From positions 1-64,000 of the forward strand of contig JBBDJI010000011.1 in assembly GCA_040879965.1 (NCBI GenBank): DNA of 64,000 bases. The letters run 5' to 3'. A model generated the notes under the pieces. The model was given only the letters and a program-made list of their open reading frames with translations, made no database searches and had not been told where the DNA came from. This document shows positions 8,229 through 18,710 of this stretch, piece after piece (the stretch's first letter is position 1; each line of letters starts with the position of its first letter). This DNA is from Candidatus Babeliales bacterium (GTDB lineage: Bacteria; Babelota; Babeliae; Babelales; JACPOV01). Position numbers and translations under genes: made by a program.

Positions 8229-10676
8229 ATGAGTTATGACTTTAAAAATATTGAAGAAAAATGGCAGAAACAGTGGCAAGAGCATCCTATCGGTCAGGCT
8301 AAGCCCACCGGTGAAGGGAAAAAGTATTATTGTCTTGATATGTTTCCTTATCCTTCTGGCTCTGGATTACATGTTGGTCATTGGCGTGGTTATGTTCTTT
8401 CTGATATTTATGCACGAATAAAATGGTTACAAGATTTTAATGTATTGCATCCGATGGGATGGGATGCATTTGGGCTACCAGCAGAAAATGATGCTATAAA
8501 AAAAGGTATCCATCCAAAGGTAAATACGGCACAAAATATTGCTAACTTTAAGCGACAGCTTCAACAAACTGGTTGCATGTATGATTGGACCAAAGAAATA
8601 AATACAACTGATCCAGATTATTATAAATGGACGCAATGGATTTTTTTGCAAATGTTTAAAGCTGGGCTTGCGTATGAAGCTCAAGTACCAATTAATTGGT
8701 GTCCATCTTGCTTGACAGGGCTTGCTAATGAAGAAGTTGTTGGAGGTAATTGCGAGCGCTGTGGATCAATAGTGATCCAAAAAAATGTGCGGCAATGGGT
8801 ATTGCGTATAACTGATTATGCAGAAAAACTTCTTGAAGGTCTTGATAAACTCGATTGGCCTGAAAAAGTTAAAACTATGCAACGTAACTGGATTGGCAAG
8901 AGTGAAGGGTTGAAAATAGAATTTCAAACTACTGATTTGCAAGAAAATTTAATACCATTATCTGTGTATACCACCTGCCCCGAAACAATTTATGGAGTAA
9001 GCTTTTTGGTTATGGCGCCGGAGCATGAATTAGTAAATCAAATTGTAATTCCCGAACGCAGTGAAGAAGTTGCAGAATATAAAAAATATGTGCAACGATT
9101 GACGCCTTTTGAACGGCTGTCTGAGCATAAAGAAAAAACTGGCGTTTTTACCGGGGCATATGCAATTAATCCAGTGAATAATGAAAAACTACCAATATTT
9201 ATTTCTAGCTATGTGCTAAAAGATTACGGCACAGGTATTGTAATGGGAGTACCTGCACATGATGAGCGCGATTTTGCATTTGCACAAGCCTATGACTTGC
9301 CAATTAAATTAGTAATTACATCGCCATTAGTGGAAGTTGATCAAGAAGACAATTTAATTAAACCATATCCAGATGATGGTAAACTAATTAATAGTGGCCA
9401 GTTTGATGGGTTTCAAGCAAAAAAAGAAGGTCGTGAAAAAATTGGGAATTACTTGGTAGATAAAGGGTGGGGACAAAAAGAAATTAATTATAAATTGCGT
9501 GATTGGATATTCTCTCGCCAGCGTTATTGGGGTGAACCTATTCCATTAATTCATTGTCAGCATTGTGGCATTGTTCCAGTACCAGAAAACGAACTGCCCG
9601 TTACATTACCTGAAGTAAAAGAATATAAACCAACGGGAACTGGTGAATCACCGCTTGCAAATATTGCTGAATGGGTGAATACAACTTGTCCAAAATGTGG
9701 TGGCGCAGCAAAACGAGAAACAAATACAATGCCCCAATGGGCCGGCTCTTGTTGGTATTTTTTACGATATCCAAACCCTAACTTAAAAGATAAACCGTTT
9801 GATCAAAGCGATATGAAATATTGGCTGCCAGTTGACCTATATGTTGGTGGTATTGAGCATGCAATTTTGCATTTATTGTATGCCCGCTTTTATATAAAAG
9901 TATTGCATGATCTTGGATATTTACCATTTGATGAACCATTTACGCATCTTTTTAATCAAGGCATGGTGAATAAATATTCTGAAATCACTGGCTTTGTTGA
10001 GAAAATGTCCAAATCAAAAGGGAATGTGGTTAATCCAGATAATATTGTTGATGAGTATGGTGCTGATACATTGCGAATGTATATTCTTTTTATGGGACCA
10101 CCCGAACTCGATTGCGAATGGCAAGATTCTGGTCTTGAAGGTATTAAACGATTTTTAAATCGATTGTGGATTTATTTAACTGATCCTGCAAATATTTTAT
10201 CAGATGGAAACGAAGATGAAGCAGTTACGAAGCGCTTTCATCAGTTTTTAAAGGATTATCAAGAGCGTATTAATCTTTTCAAACCAAATACCGCAATTTC
10301 CGCTTGTATGGAATGGTTGAATGATGTGCAAGATGCACGAATGAAATTAAGTAAAGATACGCTTGAAAAATTATTGGTGGCTTTATCAGTTATGATTCCA
10401 TTTATGAGCGCAGAATTACTTGAGCGATTACTTAATAAAAAATTACAAGATTGTACTTGGCCTGAATTCGATCTTGAACTTGCAAAACGTGATGAAATTG
10501 AAATGGTAGTGCAGGTGAACGGTAAAATGCGTGGAAGTTTTATCGTTACACCAGGTCAATCAGAAGAAATGGTGCATAAACAAGCGGTAATACAAATTCA
10601 AAGATGGCTAGAAGGTAAAGAAATTGTAAAAGTGATTTTTGTACCAGATAGATTGATTAACTTTGTAGTGAAATGA
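8229..10676 (+). CDS. leuS: Leucyl-tRNA synthetase
   Basis: 815 residues, full length for a bacterial enzyme. It charges tRNA-Leu in the cytosol. The class I HIGH signature appears as HVGH at 48-51 within [21 protein letters not shown] is at about 592-596 ([15 protein letters not shown]). The editing domain carries [12 protein letters not shown] and [15 protein letters not shown]. Cysteine pairs CPSC/CERC form the zinc domain. AAAGGAATT precedes the ATG. A strong terminator follows directly. Confidence 0.97.
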   Translation: MSYDFKNIEEKWQKQWQEHPIGQAKPTGEGKKYYCLDMFPYPSGSGLHVGHWRGYVLSDIYARIKWLQDFNVLHPMGWDAFGLPAENDAIKKGIHPKVNTAQNIANFKRQLQQTGCMYDWTKEINTTDPDYYKWTQWIFLQMFKAGLAYEAQVPINWCPSCLTGLANEEVVGGNCERCGSIVIQKNVRQWVLRITDYAEKLLEGLDKLDWPEKVKTMQRNWIGKSEGLKIEFQTTDLQENLIPLSVYTTCPETIYGVSFLVMAPEHELVNQIVIPERSEEVAEYKKYVQRLTPFERLSEHKEKTGVFTGAYAINPVNNEKLPIFISSYVLKDYGTGIVMGVPAHDERDFAFAQAYDLPIKLVITSPLVEVDQEDNLIKPYPDDGKLINSGQFDGFQAKKEGREKIGNYLVDKGWGQKEINYKLRDWIFSRQRYWGEPIPLIHCQHCGIVPVPENELPVTLPEVKEYKPTGTGESPLANIAEWVNTTCPKCGGAAKRETNTMPQWAGSCWYFLRYPNPNLKDKPFDQSDMKYWLPVDLYVGGIEHAILHLLYARFYIKVLHDLGYLPFDEPFTHLFNQGMVNKYSEITGFVEKMSKSKGNVVNPDNIVDEYGADTLRMYILFMGPPELDCEWQDSGLEGIKRFLNRLWIYLTDPANILSDGNEDEAVTKRFHQFLKDYQERINLFKPNTAISACMEWLNDVQDARMKLSKDTLEKLLVALSVMIPFMSAELLERLLNKKLQDCTWPEFDLELAKRDEIEMVVQVNGKMRGSFIVTPGQSEEMVHKQAVIQIQRWLEGKEIVKVIFVPDRLINFVVK

Positions 10677-10683
10677 TAAATTT

Positions 10684-10712
10684 AAAAGGCTCGATAATTC
10701 GAGCCTTTTAAC
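10684..10712 (+). terminator. Rho-independent terminator after leuS
   Basis: A perfect 11-bp stem (10684-10694 with 10699-10709) with a 4-base loop, flanked by A and T runs, starting 8 bp after the leuS stop. The symmetric A/T flanks could also serve the opposite strand, where the HD gene ends at 10734. Confidence 0.85.
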
Positions 10713-10733
10713 TGGCTAGAAAAATACAATTTT

Positions 10734-11780
10734 CTATAAACAGCAAATATATAAACCTTTTTTCATGCGAGTTTTTATTGCATTAAATGTGAGTGCATAC
10801 TCTTTATCAACTTCTGTTAATTGCTTAATGCCATCTTTTGTTTGAACCCATGGATTAATCCCACGGAACTTAGAAATAAATGAAAGATCGTATTTTTCTT
10901 CTGTGCCTAATTTATAATGCTCACAAATACTGCATAACTTTTTAACTAATCCAGCTATTTTTGGATCATTATTTTCTTTAAGTTTATTCCAAATAACTAA
11001 ATCGGTTGAAAAATGAATATCATTTAAACTAATGAGGTTAATTTTGAGCGCTCTGCGCAATGCTTTCGCGGTCCAATGGTAAGAAACATCATTTAATGCA
11101 GAACCAAATACTTGTTCTGATAAATATAAAGAAGTATCAGCAAGTTTTTTTGCTAATGTTTGAGAATTAAAAATCCATTTACCATTTTTAAAAGTAACCT
11201 GAGTCATAATTTTTTGTATATCGGCGATTGTTAATTTATTTTCAAGTAATCCGCCATACATAATATATTCAAAACGATCAGCACAAACATTAGGAAGGTC
11301 TTGTTCGAGCATAGTAAAACCATTATCTTTATGGTTTATACTTTCAAATGAAATACCATGTTTGGTTAAGATTTCAGGAATTTCAGTATTTTTTAAAAAC
11401 CACAGATGAATATCATCTTGGTAAGAACTTTTGCCATCTTTATGCTTAAAAATATAATCACCGACATGTGAAAAGGCAGTATGTGATACATCATGGAGCA
11501 AAGCAGCAATTTGTTCATTTAATGAACCACCAAATTTACGAACTAAAAAAAATACGCCAAGGCTATGTTCAAAGCGAGAATATTCTCCAGGATTAGCAAT
11601 ATAATAAATAATGCCATATTGATGAATATTTTTGAGCCGTTGCATAGCAGGGCATTCAATGAGTTCAATAAGAACTGGTTCTTTAATAGTATCAGAACCA
11701 TATACCGTTTCTAATTTGTAAGAATTAGAAAAAAACGGAAAAAATGAAAGAATAAAAGTAAAAAAATAAGAAAAATTCAT
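10734..11780 (-). CDS. Exported HD-domain phosphohydrolase (SAMHD1/dGTPase-like)
   Basis: 348 residues. After a signal-like N-terminus (MNFSYFFTFILSFFPFFSNS) the core matches HD hydrolases of the SAMHD1/dNTPase group: ELIECPAMQRL, the first His in SRFEHSLGVF, HD in LLHDVSHTAFSH, and a later Asp in ADRFEY. Those enzymes remove triphosphate from dNTPs. Substrate here is inferred from family only. A dNTPase with an export signal is odd and could point to a host nucleotide target. It stands alone on its strand between leuS and the transaldolase gene. Confidence 0.8.
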   Translation of the reverse strand: MNFSYFFTFILSFFPFFSNSYKLETVYGSDTIKEPVLIELIECPAMQRLKNIHQYGIIYYIANPGEYSRFEHSLGVFFLVRKFGGSLNEQIAALLHDVSHTAFSHVGDYIFKHKDGKSSYQDDIHLWFLKNTEIPEILTKHGISFESINHKDNGFTMLEQDLPNVCADRFEYIMYGGLLENKLTIADIQKIMTQVTFKNGKWIFNSQTLAKKLADTSLYLSEQVFGSALNDVSYHWTAKALRRALKINLISLNDIHFSTDLVIWNKLKENNDPKIAGLVKKLCSICEHYKLGTEEKYDLSFISKFRGINPWVQTKDGIKQLTEVDKEYALTFNAIKTRMKKGLYICCL

Positions 11781-11961
11781 AAAAGTAGCCTTTTTACTTT
11801 TTTTAATAAATTGATGAATTGATATTTTTATGCAGTATACTTGTTTAGCTATACCGAGTCAATTTTGCCCGGTAAGATTGTTTTATTGCATAGCTATTTG
11901 TTAAAAAGAATTAATTGATCTTTTTATCTTTATTTTAAATCGCAAAGAAAGGAGAAATAAA

Positions 11962-12621
11962 GTGAAAATATTTTTAGATACGGCAGATCGTAAAGCAATA
12001 AAAACTTGGTTAGCTATGGGTATTATTGATGGCATTACAACTAACCCAAGTCATTTATCAAAAGAGGGAGGAGATCCAACTAAAGTAGTACAAGATATTT
12101 GCCAAATGCTTGGTGATCGTGATGTAAGTGTAGAAATTACTGAAATTGAACCACAAAAAGTTTATGAGCAAGCGCTTAAAATTGCAGATATTGCAGAAAA
12201 TGTCATCGTGAAAGTTCCATGCCATGAAAATTATTATGAAGTTATTAAGCGATTGGTCAAAGAGGGCGTTAAAATAAATGTTACTTTAGTTTTTACGCTT
12301 GTTCAGGGTATGTTTATGTGCAAACTTGGTGTACGCTATATTTCACCTTTTATTGGTAGATGGGATGATATTGATGTTGAAGGTATTGATCTGTTATATG
12401 AGATGAGAACAATGGTTGATCAATATGAATTTGATACACAAATTTTAGCGGCATCAATTCGGCATGTACGCCATTTACATGATGCTATAATGGCAGGTGT
12501 TGATGTTGTAACAGTGCCTTTAGATGTTCTTGAAAAATCAGTAAACCATCCATTAACTGACCGTGGCATGGAAAAGTTTCTTGCAGATTGGCAAAAACTT
12601 GGTATTAAACAATTTCCTTAA
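11962..12621 (+). CDS. tal: Transaldolase / fructose-6-phosphate aldolase family protein
   Basis: 219 residues, the short TalC/FSA-type. It starts at GTG with AAAGGAG 10 bases upstream. Family marks are MKIFLDTADRKAIK, DGITTNPSHLSKEGG, the Schiff-base lysine K84 in VIVKVPCHE, and ISPFIGRWDDI. It would interconvert sugar phosphates in the cytosol. Transaldolase versus F6P aldolase activity cannot be decided by eye. Rpe at 51345 is another non-oxidative pentose-phosphate enzyme in the window. A glycosyltransferase gene follows 36 bp later. Confidence 0.88.
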   Translation: MKIFLDTADRKAIKTWLAMGIIDGITTNPSHLSKEGGDPTKVVQDICQMLGDRDVSVEITEIEPQKVYEQALKIADIAENVIVKVPCHENYYEVIKRLVKEGVKINVTLVFTLVQGMFMCKLGVRYISPFIGRWDDIDVEGIDLLYEMRTMVDQYEFDTQILAASIRHVRHLHDAIMAGVDVVTVPLDVLEKSVNHPLTDRGMEKFLADWQKLGIKQFP

Positions 12622-12657
12622 TTGTTTGATTGCAAAAATTACTTTAACATAGTATTT

Positions 12658-13788
12658 ATGTTAACAATTTTTCATATTACAAATAATTATAAACCGTATT
12701 CTGGTGGAGTTGCTCGTGCAGTTGATGCATGGTATCAAGTTTTGAAAAAAAGAGGCCATCAGACTTATATAATTACGCTTGATTTTTTAGGCAAAGAACT
12801 TGATGAGGATAGTGGTATTATTCGGGTACCAACTATTGCACGTTTTTTATATAAAAAAAATTATGCAGCTATTCCATTTAAAGCAACACAAGTAATAGAA
12901 AAACTTGTACAAGAAAAAAAACCCGATATTATTCATGTGCATCATCCTTTTTTGCTTGGTAATATTGGCAAAAAAGTTGCAAAAAAATATAATATTCCAG
13001 TAGTTTTTACTTATCACACTCAATATGAGCGATATCTTCATTATGTACCAATTCCAGAAAAAATTTCATATCCTTTAGTTACCAGGCAAGTAAAACAATT
13101 TTGTAATGCGGTGAATGGTGTTATAGCACCATCTTTAACTATAAAAAAGCAAATTGAAGAACAAATTAAAAAACCTATAATTGTTATTCCTAGCCCCATA
13201 GAAGATATTTTTTTTGGAAACATAAAACAGAAAGTATTTAAGCAAAAAACTAAGTTGTTTCATTTAATTACCGTAAGTCGATTTGTACCCGAAAAAAATA
13301 TTCCATTTTTATTGCGTGCAATCAAAATGATTGCAGATGAAGTTCAATGTACATTAATTGGTTACGGCTCAGATGCTGAAGAATTGCAACGATATGCATA
13401 TAATGAATTATTATTATGTCCACAGCGTGTTCGTTTTGTTATAAAGCCATCAAGAGAAGAATTATTACAATATTATCAATCAGCTGATTTATTTATTTTT
13501 GCTTCAGAAACTGAAACACAAGGCCTGGTATTGGCAGAAGCAATGGCAAGTGGATTACCAGTTATTGCAGTTGATGCTCCAGGTTGTAAAGATATTATTC
13601 AATCTAATATAAATGGTTATTTAATTGATAATGAGCAAGAAATGATTGAGCATATTTTAAAGCTAAAAAGAGACCAAATAATTTTTGATAAGTTGAGCGG
13701 TAATGCTATAGTTACCGCTCAACAATTTTGCTCTGATGTTTTAGTTGAAAAAATGGAATCGTATTATCAAACTATTTTGAAAATGTAA
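12658..13788 (+). CDS. GT4-family glycosyltransferase
   Basis: 376 residues from ATG 12658. The frame is open back to a TTG right after the tal stop, but MLTIFHITNNYKPYSGG is the normal start of this family. There is no signal peptide, so it is cytosolic or membrane-associated, unlike the two exported enzymes at 3446-5988. The C-terminal domain has the E-x7-E motif in ETQGLVLAEAMASGLPV. Similar proteins glucosylate diacylglycerol or polysaccharide precursors; the acceptor is not determinable. Likely cotranscribed with tal. Confidence 0.85.
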   Translation: MLTIFHITNNYKPYSGGVARAVDAWYQVLKKRGHQTYIITLDFLGKELDEDSGIIRVPTIARFLYKKNYAAIPFKATQVIEKLVQEKKPDIIHVHHPFLLGNIGKKVAKKYNIPVVFTYHTQYERYLHYVPIPEKISYPLVTRQVKQFCNAVNGVIAPSLTIKKQIEEQIKKPIIVIPSPIEDIFFGNIKQKVFKQKTKLFHLITVSRFVPEKNIPFLLRAIKMIADEVQCTLIGYGSDAEELQRYAYNELLLCPQRVRFVIKPSREELLQYYQSADLFIFASETETQGLVLAEAMASGLPVIAVDAPGCKDIIQSNINGYLIDNEQEMIEHILKLKRDQIIFDKLSGNAIVTAQQFCSDVLVEKMESYYQTILKM

Positions 13789-13898
13789 TCAAAGTACCCA
13801 TACATTGTCAGTATCTCTACCGCTTGTTGTGGGAGTATTGGCAAATAACCCGGTAGCAGTATTATTGCACAATTGGCATTGCTCCTGCAAAGTTATCA
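13789..13898 (-). pseudogene. Possible coding remnant between glycosyltransferase and DUF1653 genes
   Basis: On the minus strand just after the DUF1653 stop, two overlapping frames read like pieces of one protein: SDNFAGAMPIVQ, then after a one-base shift CNNTATGLFANTPTTSG and RDTDNVWV. Composition is richer in Gly/Ala/Thr codons than the neighbours. It may be a decayed segment of a secreted repeat protein. No intact start or family was found. Confidence 0.3.
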
Positions 13899-14183
13899 CT
13901 ATGACCTTGTGATATTATTTGCAAAAAGATTGAATCGTGGTTGTTCAGTTCCTTCAAAATTAATAATTTCACAAAATTGCTTAAGTGGTCGAGTAAAAAT
14001 TGGGTTTTTGCCTAATTTTGGATCATCATATAAACCTTGATATACAACCCATTCTTCTAAGGCATCATTTTCACTAAAAACAATATGTAAAACTTGATAT
14101 TGTTTACCTTTATAATGCGTGTAAATATTTCCAGGTGTAATCAGATCGCGTTTATTAGTCGAGTTATCTACGAGATTTGCCAT
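13899..14183 (-). CDS. DUF1653-family protein
   Basis: 94 residues. It begins ITPGNIYTHYKGKQYQVLHI and contains the family's typical WVVYQGLYDDP and FTRPLKQFCE segments. These are small SH3-like cytosolic proteins of unknown function. Length is slightly above the usual domain size because of a tail. It is transcribed divergently from uvrB, sharing about 100 bp of AT-rich spacer that must hold both promoters. Confidence 0.85.
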   Translation of the reverse strand: MANLVDNSTNKRDLITPGNIYTHYKGKQYQVLHIVFSENDALEEWVVYQGLYDDPKLGKNPIFTRPLKQFCEIINFEGTEQPRFNLFANNITRS

Positions 14184-14289
14184 AAACAGTCCTTTTTTAA
14201 GTATTTTATACCGTATATATTATAAAAAATACTATAAAAATCAATGAAAAATTAGCAAAAAATCTTTAATATGATAAAATAAAATTACT

Positions 14290-16254
14290 ATGAGTATTTT
14301 TAAATTAAAAACACCATTTCCGCCAGCAGGTAGTCAACCAGAAGCCATTCAGCAACTAAATGCTGCTAGACCAGGAAAATCAACCCTTGTGGGGGTTACT
14401 GGCTCAGGTAAAACGTATACGATGGCCAATGTGATTGCAAATCAAAGCAAACCGGTTTTGGTGCTTTCTCCTAACAAAACATTAGCGGCTCAGCTGTACG
14501 AAGAATTTTCCTTATTCTTTCCGGAAAATAAGGTTTGTTATTTTGTCAGCTATTATGATTACTATCAACCGGAATCATATCTGCCTGCTCAAGATATTTA
14601 TATTCCTAAAGAAACGAAAATAAATACTGAGATTGAACGGCTTCGAGTAGAATCGACTGCTTCATTGATTAATCGACAAGATACTATAGTGATAGCTTCT
14701 GTTTCGAGTATTTATTCTCTTGGTAATCCTACTGATTATCGCGAATTGAGCTTGCAATTAAAAGTAGGGCAAACGCTGAAGCGTTCAGATTTAATTCATA
14801 TGTTATTGTTTATTCAGTACGAACGTAATGAAGTTGATAAAAAATCGGGCTCTTTTCAGGTTTTAGGAAATACTGTTGAGATAAATTTACCCTATTTAAA
14901 AGAAAAATTACGGATAGAGCTTTTTGGCGATACTATAGAAGGGTTAAGTTGGGTTGATAAATTCAATAATAATGTGGTTATGCAGCTTGATAATACAATA
15001 GTACTTCCCGCAAAACATTTTGTAACGACTCAAGAAAAAAAAGATAGTGCTATTGCAAGCATTCAAGCGGAGCTTGATGAATGGTTGCCAAAAATGCCAA
15101 ATCCATTATATCAAGAACGATTAAGGCAAAGAGTTTCTCATGATCTTGAAATGTTGCAAGAAATAGGTTATTGCTCAGGGATCGAAAATTATTCTACCCA
15201 TTTTGATGGCAGAAAAGCAGGCGAATCGCCGCATTGTTTATTTGATTTCTTTCCTGAAGATTTTCTTTTAATTATTGATGAATCTCATATAGCATTACCG
15301 CAATTACGTGGTATGTATAATGGTGATCAGGCTCGTAAACAATCACTAGTAGATTTTGGTTTTAGATTACCATCAGCAAAAGATAATCGACCATTAAAGT
15401 TTGAGGAAATTGAACGATATTTTAATGATGCTGTATTTGTTTCCGCAACACCTGGAGATTATGAATTAAAGCATTCAGATACAATGGTAGAACAAATTAT
15501 TCGGCCAACTGGCTTGCTTGATCCAGTTATTGAAACGCATCCGCGTGAAAATCAAATGAAGCATCTTATTGAGCAAATTAAACAAACAAAAGAAAAAGGA
15601 TTTCGCTCTTTAGTAATGGTAATGACTAAAAAGCTTGCAGAGCAGTTAGCAACCTATTTAGAAGAGCAACAAATTCGTGTTTGTTATTTGCATAGTGAGC
15701 TTAAAACACCAAAACGTACGGAGCTATTACAAAAACTGCGATTAGGTATTTTTGATTGTTTAGTTGGCGTGAATTTATTGCGAGAAGGTATCGATTTACC
15801 TGAAGTAGCATTAGTGGCAATCATGGATGCTGATGTTGAAAGCTTTTTGCGTGATAAACGGTCATTGATTCAGATTATGGGGCGTGCCGCACGAAATACA
15901 GAATCAAAAGTATTATTATTTGCTGATAAAATGACAAAATCGATGCAAGCAGCGATTGATGAAACTACTCGTCGGCGTGCTATTCAGCATGCTTATAATG
16001 AGGCACATGGTATAACGCCTGAAAGTGTAAAGCGAGAAGTAAGCAAATCAATTACAAATTTACAAGCAGCTATTGCACAAGCATCAGAAAAAAAGAAAAA
16101 GAAATCTAAAATTAATCAACAATCTCCTGAAGTGCTTCAAAAAGAGATGCTTCAAATTGAACGCGAAATGCACGAAGCAGCGGAACAGCTTGATTTTGAA
16201 AAAGCGATCGCATTACGCGAGCAGCTTAATGAATTAAAAAAAATAGCATTATAA
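14290..16254 (+). CDS. uvrB: Excinuclease ABC subunit B
   Basis: 654 residues, near normal length. It is the damage-verifying helicase-like subunit of nucleotide excision repair. Walker A is GVTGSGKTYT (about 35-44). The beta-hairpin that threads between strands reads YYDYYQPESYLPAQDIYIPK. Helicase motif VI lies around QIMGRAARN, and the UVR domain that binds UvrC closes the protein (EAAEQLDFEKAIALREQL). No clear Shine-Dalgarno before the ATG. uvrA and uvrC are not in the window. Confidence 0.97.
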   Translation: MSIFKLKTPFPPAGSQPEAIQQLNAARPGKSTLVGVTGSGKTYTMANVIANQSKPVLVLSPNKTLAAQLYEEFSLFFPENKVCYFVSYYDYYQPESYLPAQDIYIPKETKINTEIERLRVESTASLINRQDTIVIASVSSIYSLGNPTDYRELSLQLKVGQTLKRSDLIHMLLFIQYERNEVDKKSGSFQVLGNTVEINLPYLKEKLRIELFGDTIEGLSWVDKFNNNVVMQLDNTIVLPAKHFVTTQEKKDSAIASIQAELDEWLPKMPNPLYQERLRQRVSHDLEMLQEIGYCSGIENYSTHFDGRKAGESPHCLFDFFPEDFLLIIDESHIALPQLRGMYNGDQARKQSLVDFGFRLPSAKDNRPLKFEEIERYFNDAVFVSATPGDYELKHSDTMVEQIIRPTGLLDPVIETHPRENQMKHLIEQIKQTKEKGFRSLVMVMTKKLAEQLATYLEEQQIRVCYLHSELKTPKRTELLQKLRLGIFDCLVGVNLLREGIDLPEVALVAIMDADVESFLRDKRSLIQIMGRAARNTESKVLLFADKMTKSMQAAIDETTRRRAIQHAYNEAHGITPESVKREVSKSITNLQAAIAQASEKKKKKSKINQQSPEVLQKEMLQIEREMHEAAEQLDFEKAIALREQLNELKKIAL

Positions 16255-16257
16255 AAA

Positions 16258-16686
16258 TTATTGTTTTTTCACCCATTCTGGTTCCACATAACAAAAATCA
16301 TTAGAATTATTAATAACATTTTGAATAGTTATTTGATAAATAGGTATATTTCTTATTTTTACCGGAAGATGATCATAAAGATCACTGATTTTATCTGATT
16401 TACCTAAAATTTGAGAAAGTGATTTGAATAATGTTCTTTTCTTTTCTCCTCGTAAACGACTAAGCCGACCCAGTAGTAAATCGTATAATTGATCATTTTT
16501 GCTTATTGCTTCTTTGCTTAGTATTTCTATTCCGATAATGGTTGCCATGCTATTCTTATATGGCCCAGACATTACTTTGCATGTATCACCTACTTTTGGC
16601 GTAATTTTATCAGTATTTCTAGTTTCAACCGCATTTAGTGATAGAATGCTTGTAAGAGATAATAAGAATATATGGGAAAACTTCAT
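16258..16686 (-). CDS. Secreted hypothetical protein with KOW/SH3-like segment
   Basis: 142 residues with a signal peptide (MKFSHIFLLSLTSILSLNA). The segment VGDTCKVMSGPYKNSMATII resembles a KOW or small SH3-like beta motif, which is only suggestive. The rest is unassigned. It converges on uvrB with 3 bp between the stops. Confidence 0.6.
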   Translation of the reverse strand: MKFSHIFLLSLTSILSLNAVETRNTDKITPKVGDTCKVMSGPYKNSMATIIGIEILSKEAISKNDQLYDLLLGRLSRLRGEKKRTLFKSLSQILGKSDKISDLYDHLPVKIRNIPIYQITIQNVINNSNDFCYVEPEWVKKQ

Positions 16687-16816
16687 AATAAAATCCTTTC
16701 TTCTTTGTTTCAGATATAACTAAAAAAAGCATCTTTAGGCAAGATTTTTATTTTTTGACAGAAATTTGAGTTTTTATACCTGTTTTCCAGGTATCGATAA
16801 AAAAGCCCTGGGGTTA

Positions 16817-16844
16817 TTTACAAATAGAAATCTTTCTATATAAT
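16817..16844 (+). promoter_or_regulatory. Sigma-70-like promoter for the Skp1-like/WD40 gene
   Basis: TTTACA at 16817-16822, a 16-base spacer, and a perfect TATAAT at 16839-16844. This places transcription start about 50 bp before the ATG at 16902. A 7-bp inverted repeat (ATACCTG/CAGGTAT, 16776-16794) lies just upstream of the -35 and could be an operator; that is inference. Confidence 0.6.
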
Positions 16845-16901
16845 AGAAAATAATTATTAAAAAAATAAGTTTAAAAATATCTGGATTTTAAAGAGGAAAG
16901 A

Positions 16902-18710
16902 ATGAAAAAGTTATTAATTTTATCAATAATGGTCACAGCTTCTGCTTTTGGCATGGAAATACCATCAAATAAGGCCCTGCAAGAGAAGTTTGATCGACTT
17001 CATAAGATAGGGACTGAAAAATCAAACCTAATGCGCAATTCGGTCCAAATTGAATTGACTGATGGTTCAATTATGAACATTTCAAAGCAAGAGGCTCTTC
17101 AGAGTGGTTTATTGACAAGTTTAATGGAAGATTATCAAGAAATGGGTTCTAAAAACCAAAATATAATTTTTAGTTTACCATCAATTGAAAACAAACAAAA
17201 AGACTCTCTTTTGGCGTTATTGCATTTAAGTAAAAGTTTCAAACAAAATCGATTAAATAATATTTTGCAGCAAAATGATGATAAAACCATAAATAATTTA
17301 ATTGAGCTGGCCGATTTTTTTGATATTCCAGTAGTTTATCAAAATTTGCCTGAACCAATGGCTAAAAAATTATTATCTCCAACAATGTTAAAAAAGTTTA
17401 TCAATAGTTCTGAGGCTGCTTTTTTTCAGCCTTTTAAAATAGATTATGATTTAGAAAAAAAAGTAAAACAAGCAATGACTAATCAACTTGGGATAAGCAA
17501 TTTGCACTATGAATCTACTACTCCAATAATAGAATGCGAACGCAGGAGTTTTTTAATGTCAATGCCGACTGCTTTTCATAATAATAATCTTTTATTTGTA
17601 CAAGATAAATCTATTAAACAGCTTGATATTTCTAATTACAAGGTTACTACACTTATTCCAATTTCTCAGGATATTATACAATTAGCAATAAGTTCTGATG
17701 GTAATTTGCTTGCTACGGCGATTTCCAATCAAGTAAGTGTTTTCAATATTAAAGATAAAGAAAATATCCGAGTAGCACTGATAGAAGATAATATTACTGC
17801 AATTGCTTTTGATATTGATAACAAGACCTTGGCAGTAGCATATGGAAAGGGCTCTATAGATTTTTATAATATTTCAGATCAACAAAATATACAAAGAATA
17901 AAAACCGTATCATTAGGAGGTTTCGAAGAAATTCGTCAACTAACTTATTTAAAACCCAATATTTTAGCTGTTTTAATTGGAGATAGTTTTTCATTGTTGG
18001 ATTTAAAAAACTTAAAAGCTCCTCAACGTCTAAAACTTCCAAATCAATGTTCCATCAATAAGAATAAGAATGATAATCAATGGACAAAATCTACAATAAC
18101 TTCAACTATCTATGATAATCAACATGAGCTTTTATTTCTTGGATATGCAGATGGTCAAATTGAAATATTGAATGTTTCAGATATGGGGAATCTACAATTA
18201 ATAACTAGTTTTACTGGAATACTAACTAAAGGGAATCTTGATAGTTCCTATGGTGATATTAGGATATTAGCGTTACATCCAAAATTGCCATTATTAATTG
18301 TAGTTGACACGAGAAATAATCTAAATATTTGGGATATTTCTGAAAAAAGTATACCACGACTTATCACTGAAATTATTTCAAATAAGGATTGGATTTTAGA
18401 TAAAATTGAAAATGTTTTCTTTAATCCAAATAGTGCAGACTTTATTGATCTTTCAAGAAAATCTATAACCTTAAACCAATTACCGTTTGATGAATCGCTT
18501 CAAGGCTTATCAATGCAAGAACTTATGTTAATTGCATTCTTAGAACAAGAAAATAAGCTAGAATTATGTGTGAGGCATAATAAAGCATTGATCAATATAT
18601 TTGATGGGTTGCCAGAAGAAATACAAAAAAAATATGCAGATAAATTAATAAGAAAATATCTCTTGCTTGTTCATTTGGGCAAGAACAAGCAGTTTTGCCA
18701 AAAGATTTAA
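16902..18710 (+). CDS. Secreted Skp1/BTB-like plus WD40-type repeat protein
   Basis: 602 residues. Signal peptide MKKLLILSIMVTASAFG. Residues about 45-170 read like the Skp1/BTB-POZ fold of ubiquitin-ligase adaptors: SVQIELTDGSIMNISKQEAL, then IIFSLPSIENK, then NNLIELADFFDIPVVYQNL. From about 215 to 540 there are WD40-like blades (LDISNYKVTTLIPISQD; QLAISSDGNLLATAIS; ILALHPKLPLLIVVDTRNN). Adaptor plus propeller is a eukaryotic-like ubiquitin-ligase arrangement, so a secreted host-directed role is likely by inference. A second frame continues past the stop with a charged tail (PKDLKELKKEENQIEDID), so the C-terminus may be frameshifted. Preceded by a good promoter and GAGGAAAG. Confidence 0.7.
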   Translation: MKKLLILSIMVTASAFGMEIPSNKALQEKFDRLHKIGTEKSNLMRNSVQIELTDGSIMNISKQEALQSGLLTSLMEDYQEMGSKNQNIIFSLPSIENKQKDSLLALLHLSKSFKQNRLNNILQQNDDKTINNLIELADFFDIPVVYQNLPEPMAKKLLSPTMLKKFINSSEAAFFQPFKIDYDLEKKVKQAMTNQLGISNLHYESTTPIIECERRSFLMSMPTAFHNNNLLFVQDKSIKQLDISNYKVTTLIPISQDIIQLAISSDGNLLATAISNQVSVFNIKDKENIRVALIEDNITAIAFDIDNKTLAVAYGKGSIDFYNISDQQNIQRIKTVSLGGFEEIRQLTYLKPNILAVLIGDSFSLLDLKNLKAPQRLKLPNQCSINKNKNDNQWTKSTITSTIYDNQHELLFLGYADGQIEILNVSDMGNLQLITSFTGILTKGNLDSSYGDIRILALHPKLPLLIVVDTRNNLNIWDISEKSIPRLITEIISNKDWILDKIENVFFNPNSADFIDLSRKSITLNQLPFDESLQGLSMQELMLIAFLEQENKLELCVRHNKALINIFDGLPEEIQKKYADKLIRKYLLLVHLGKNKQFCQKI

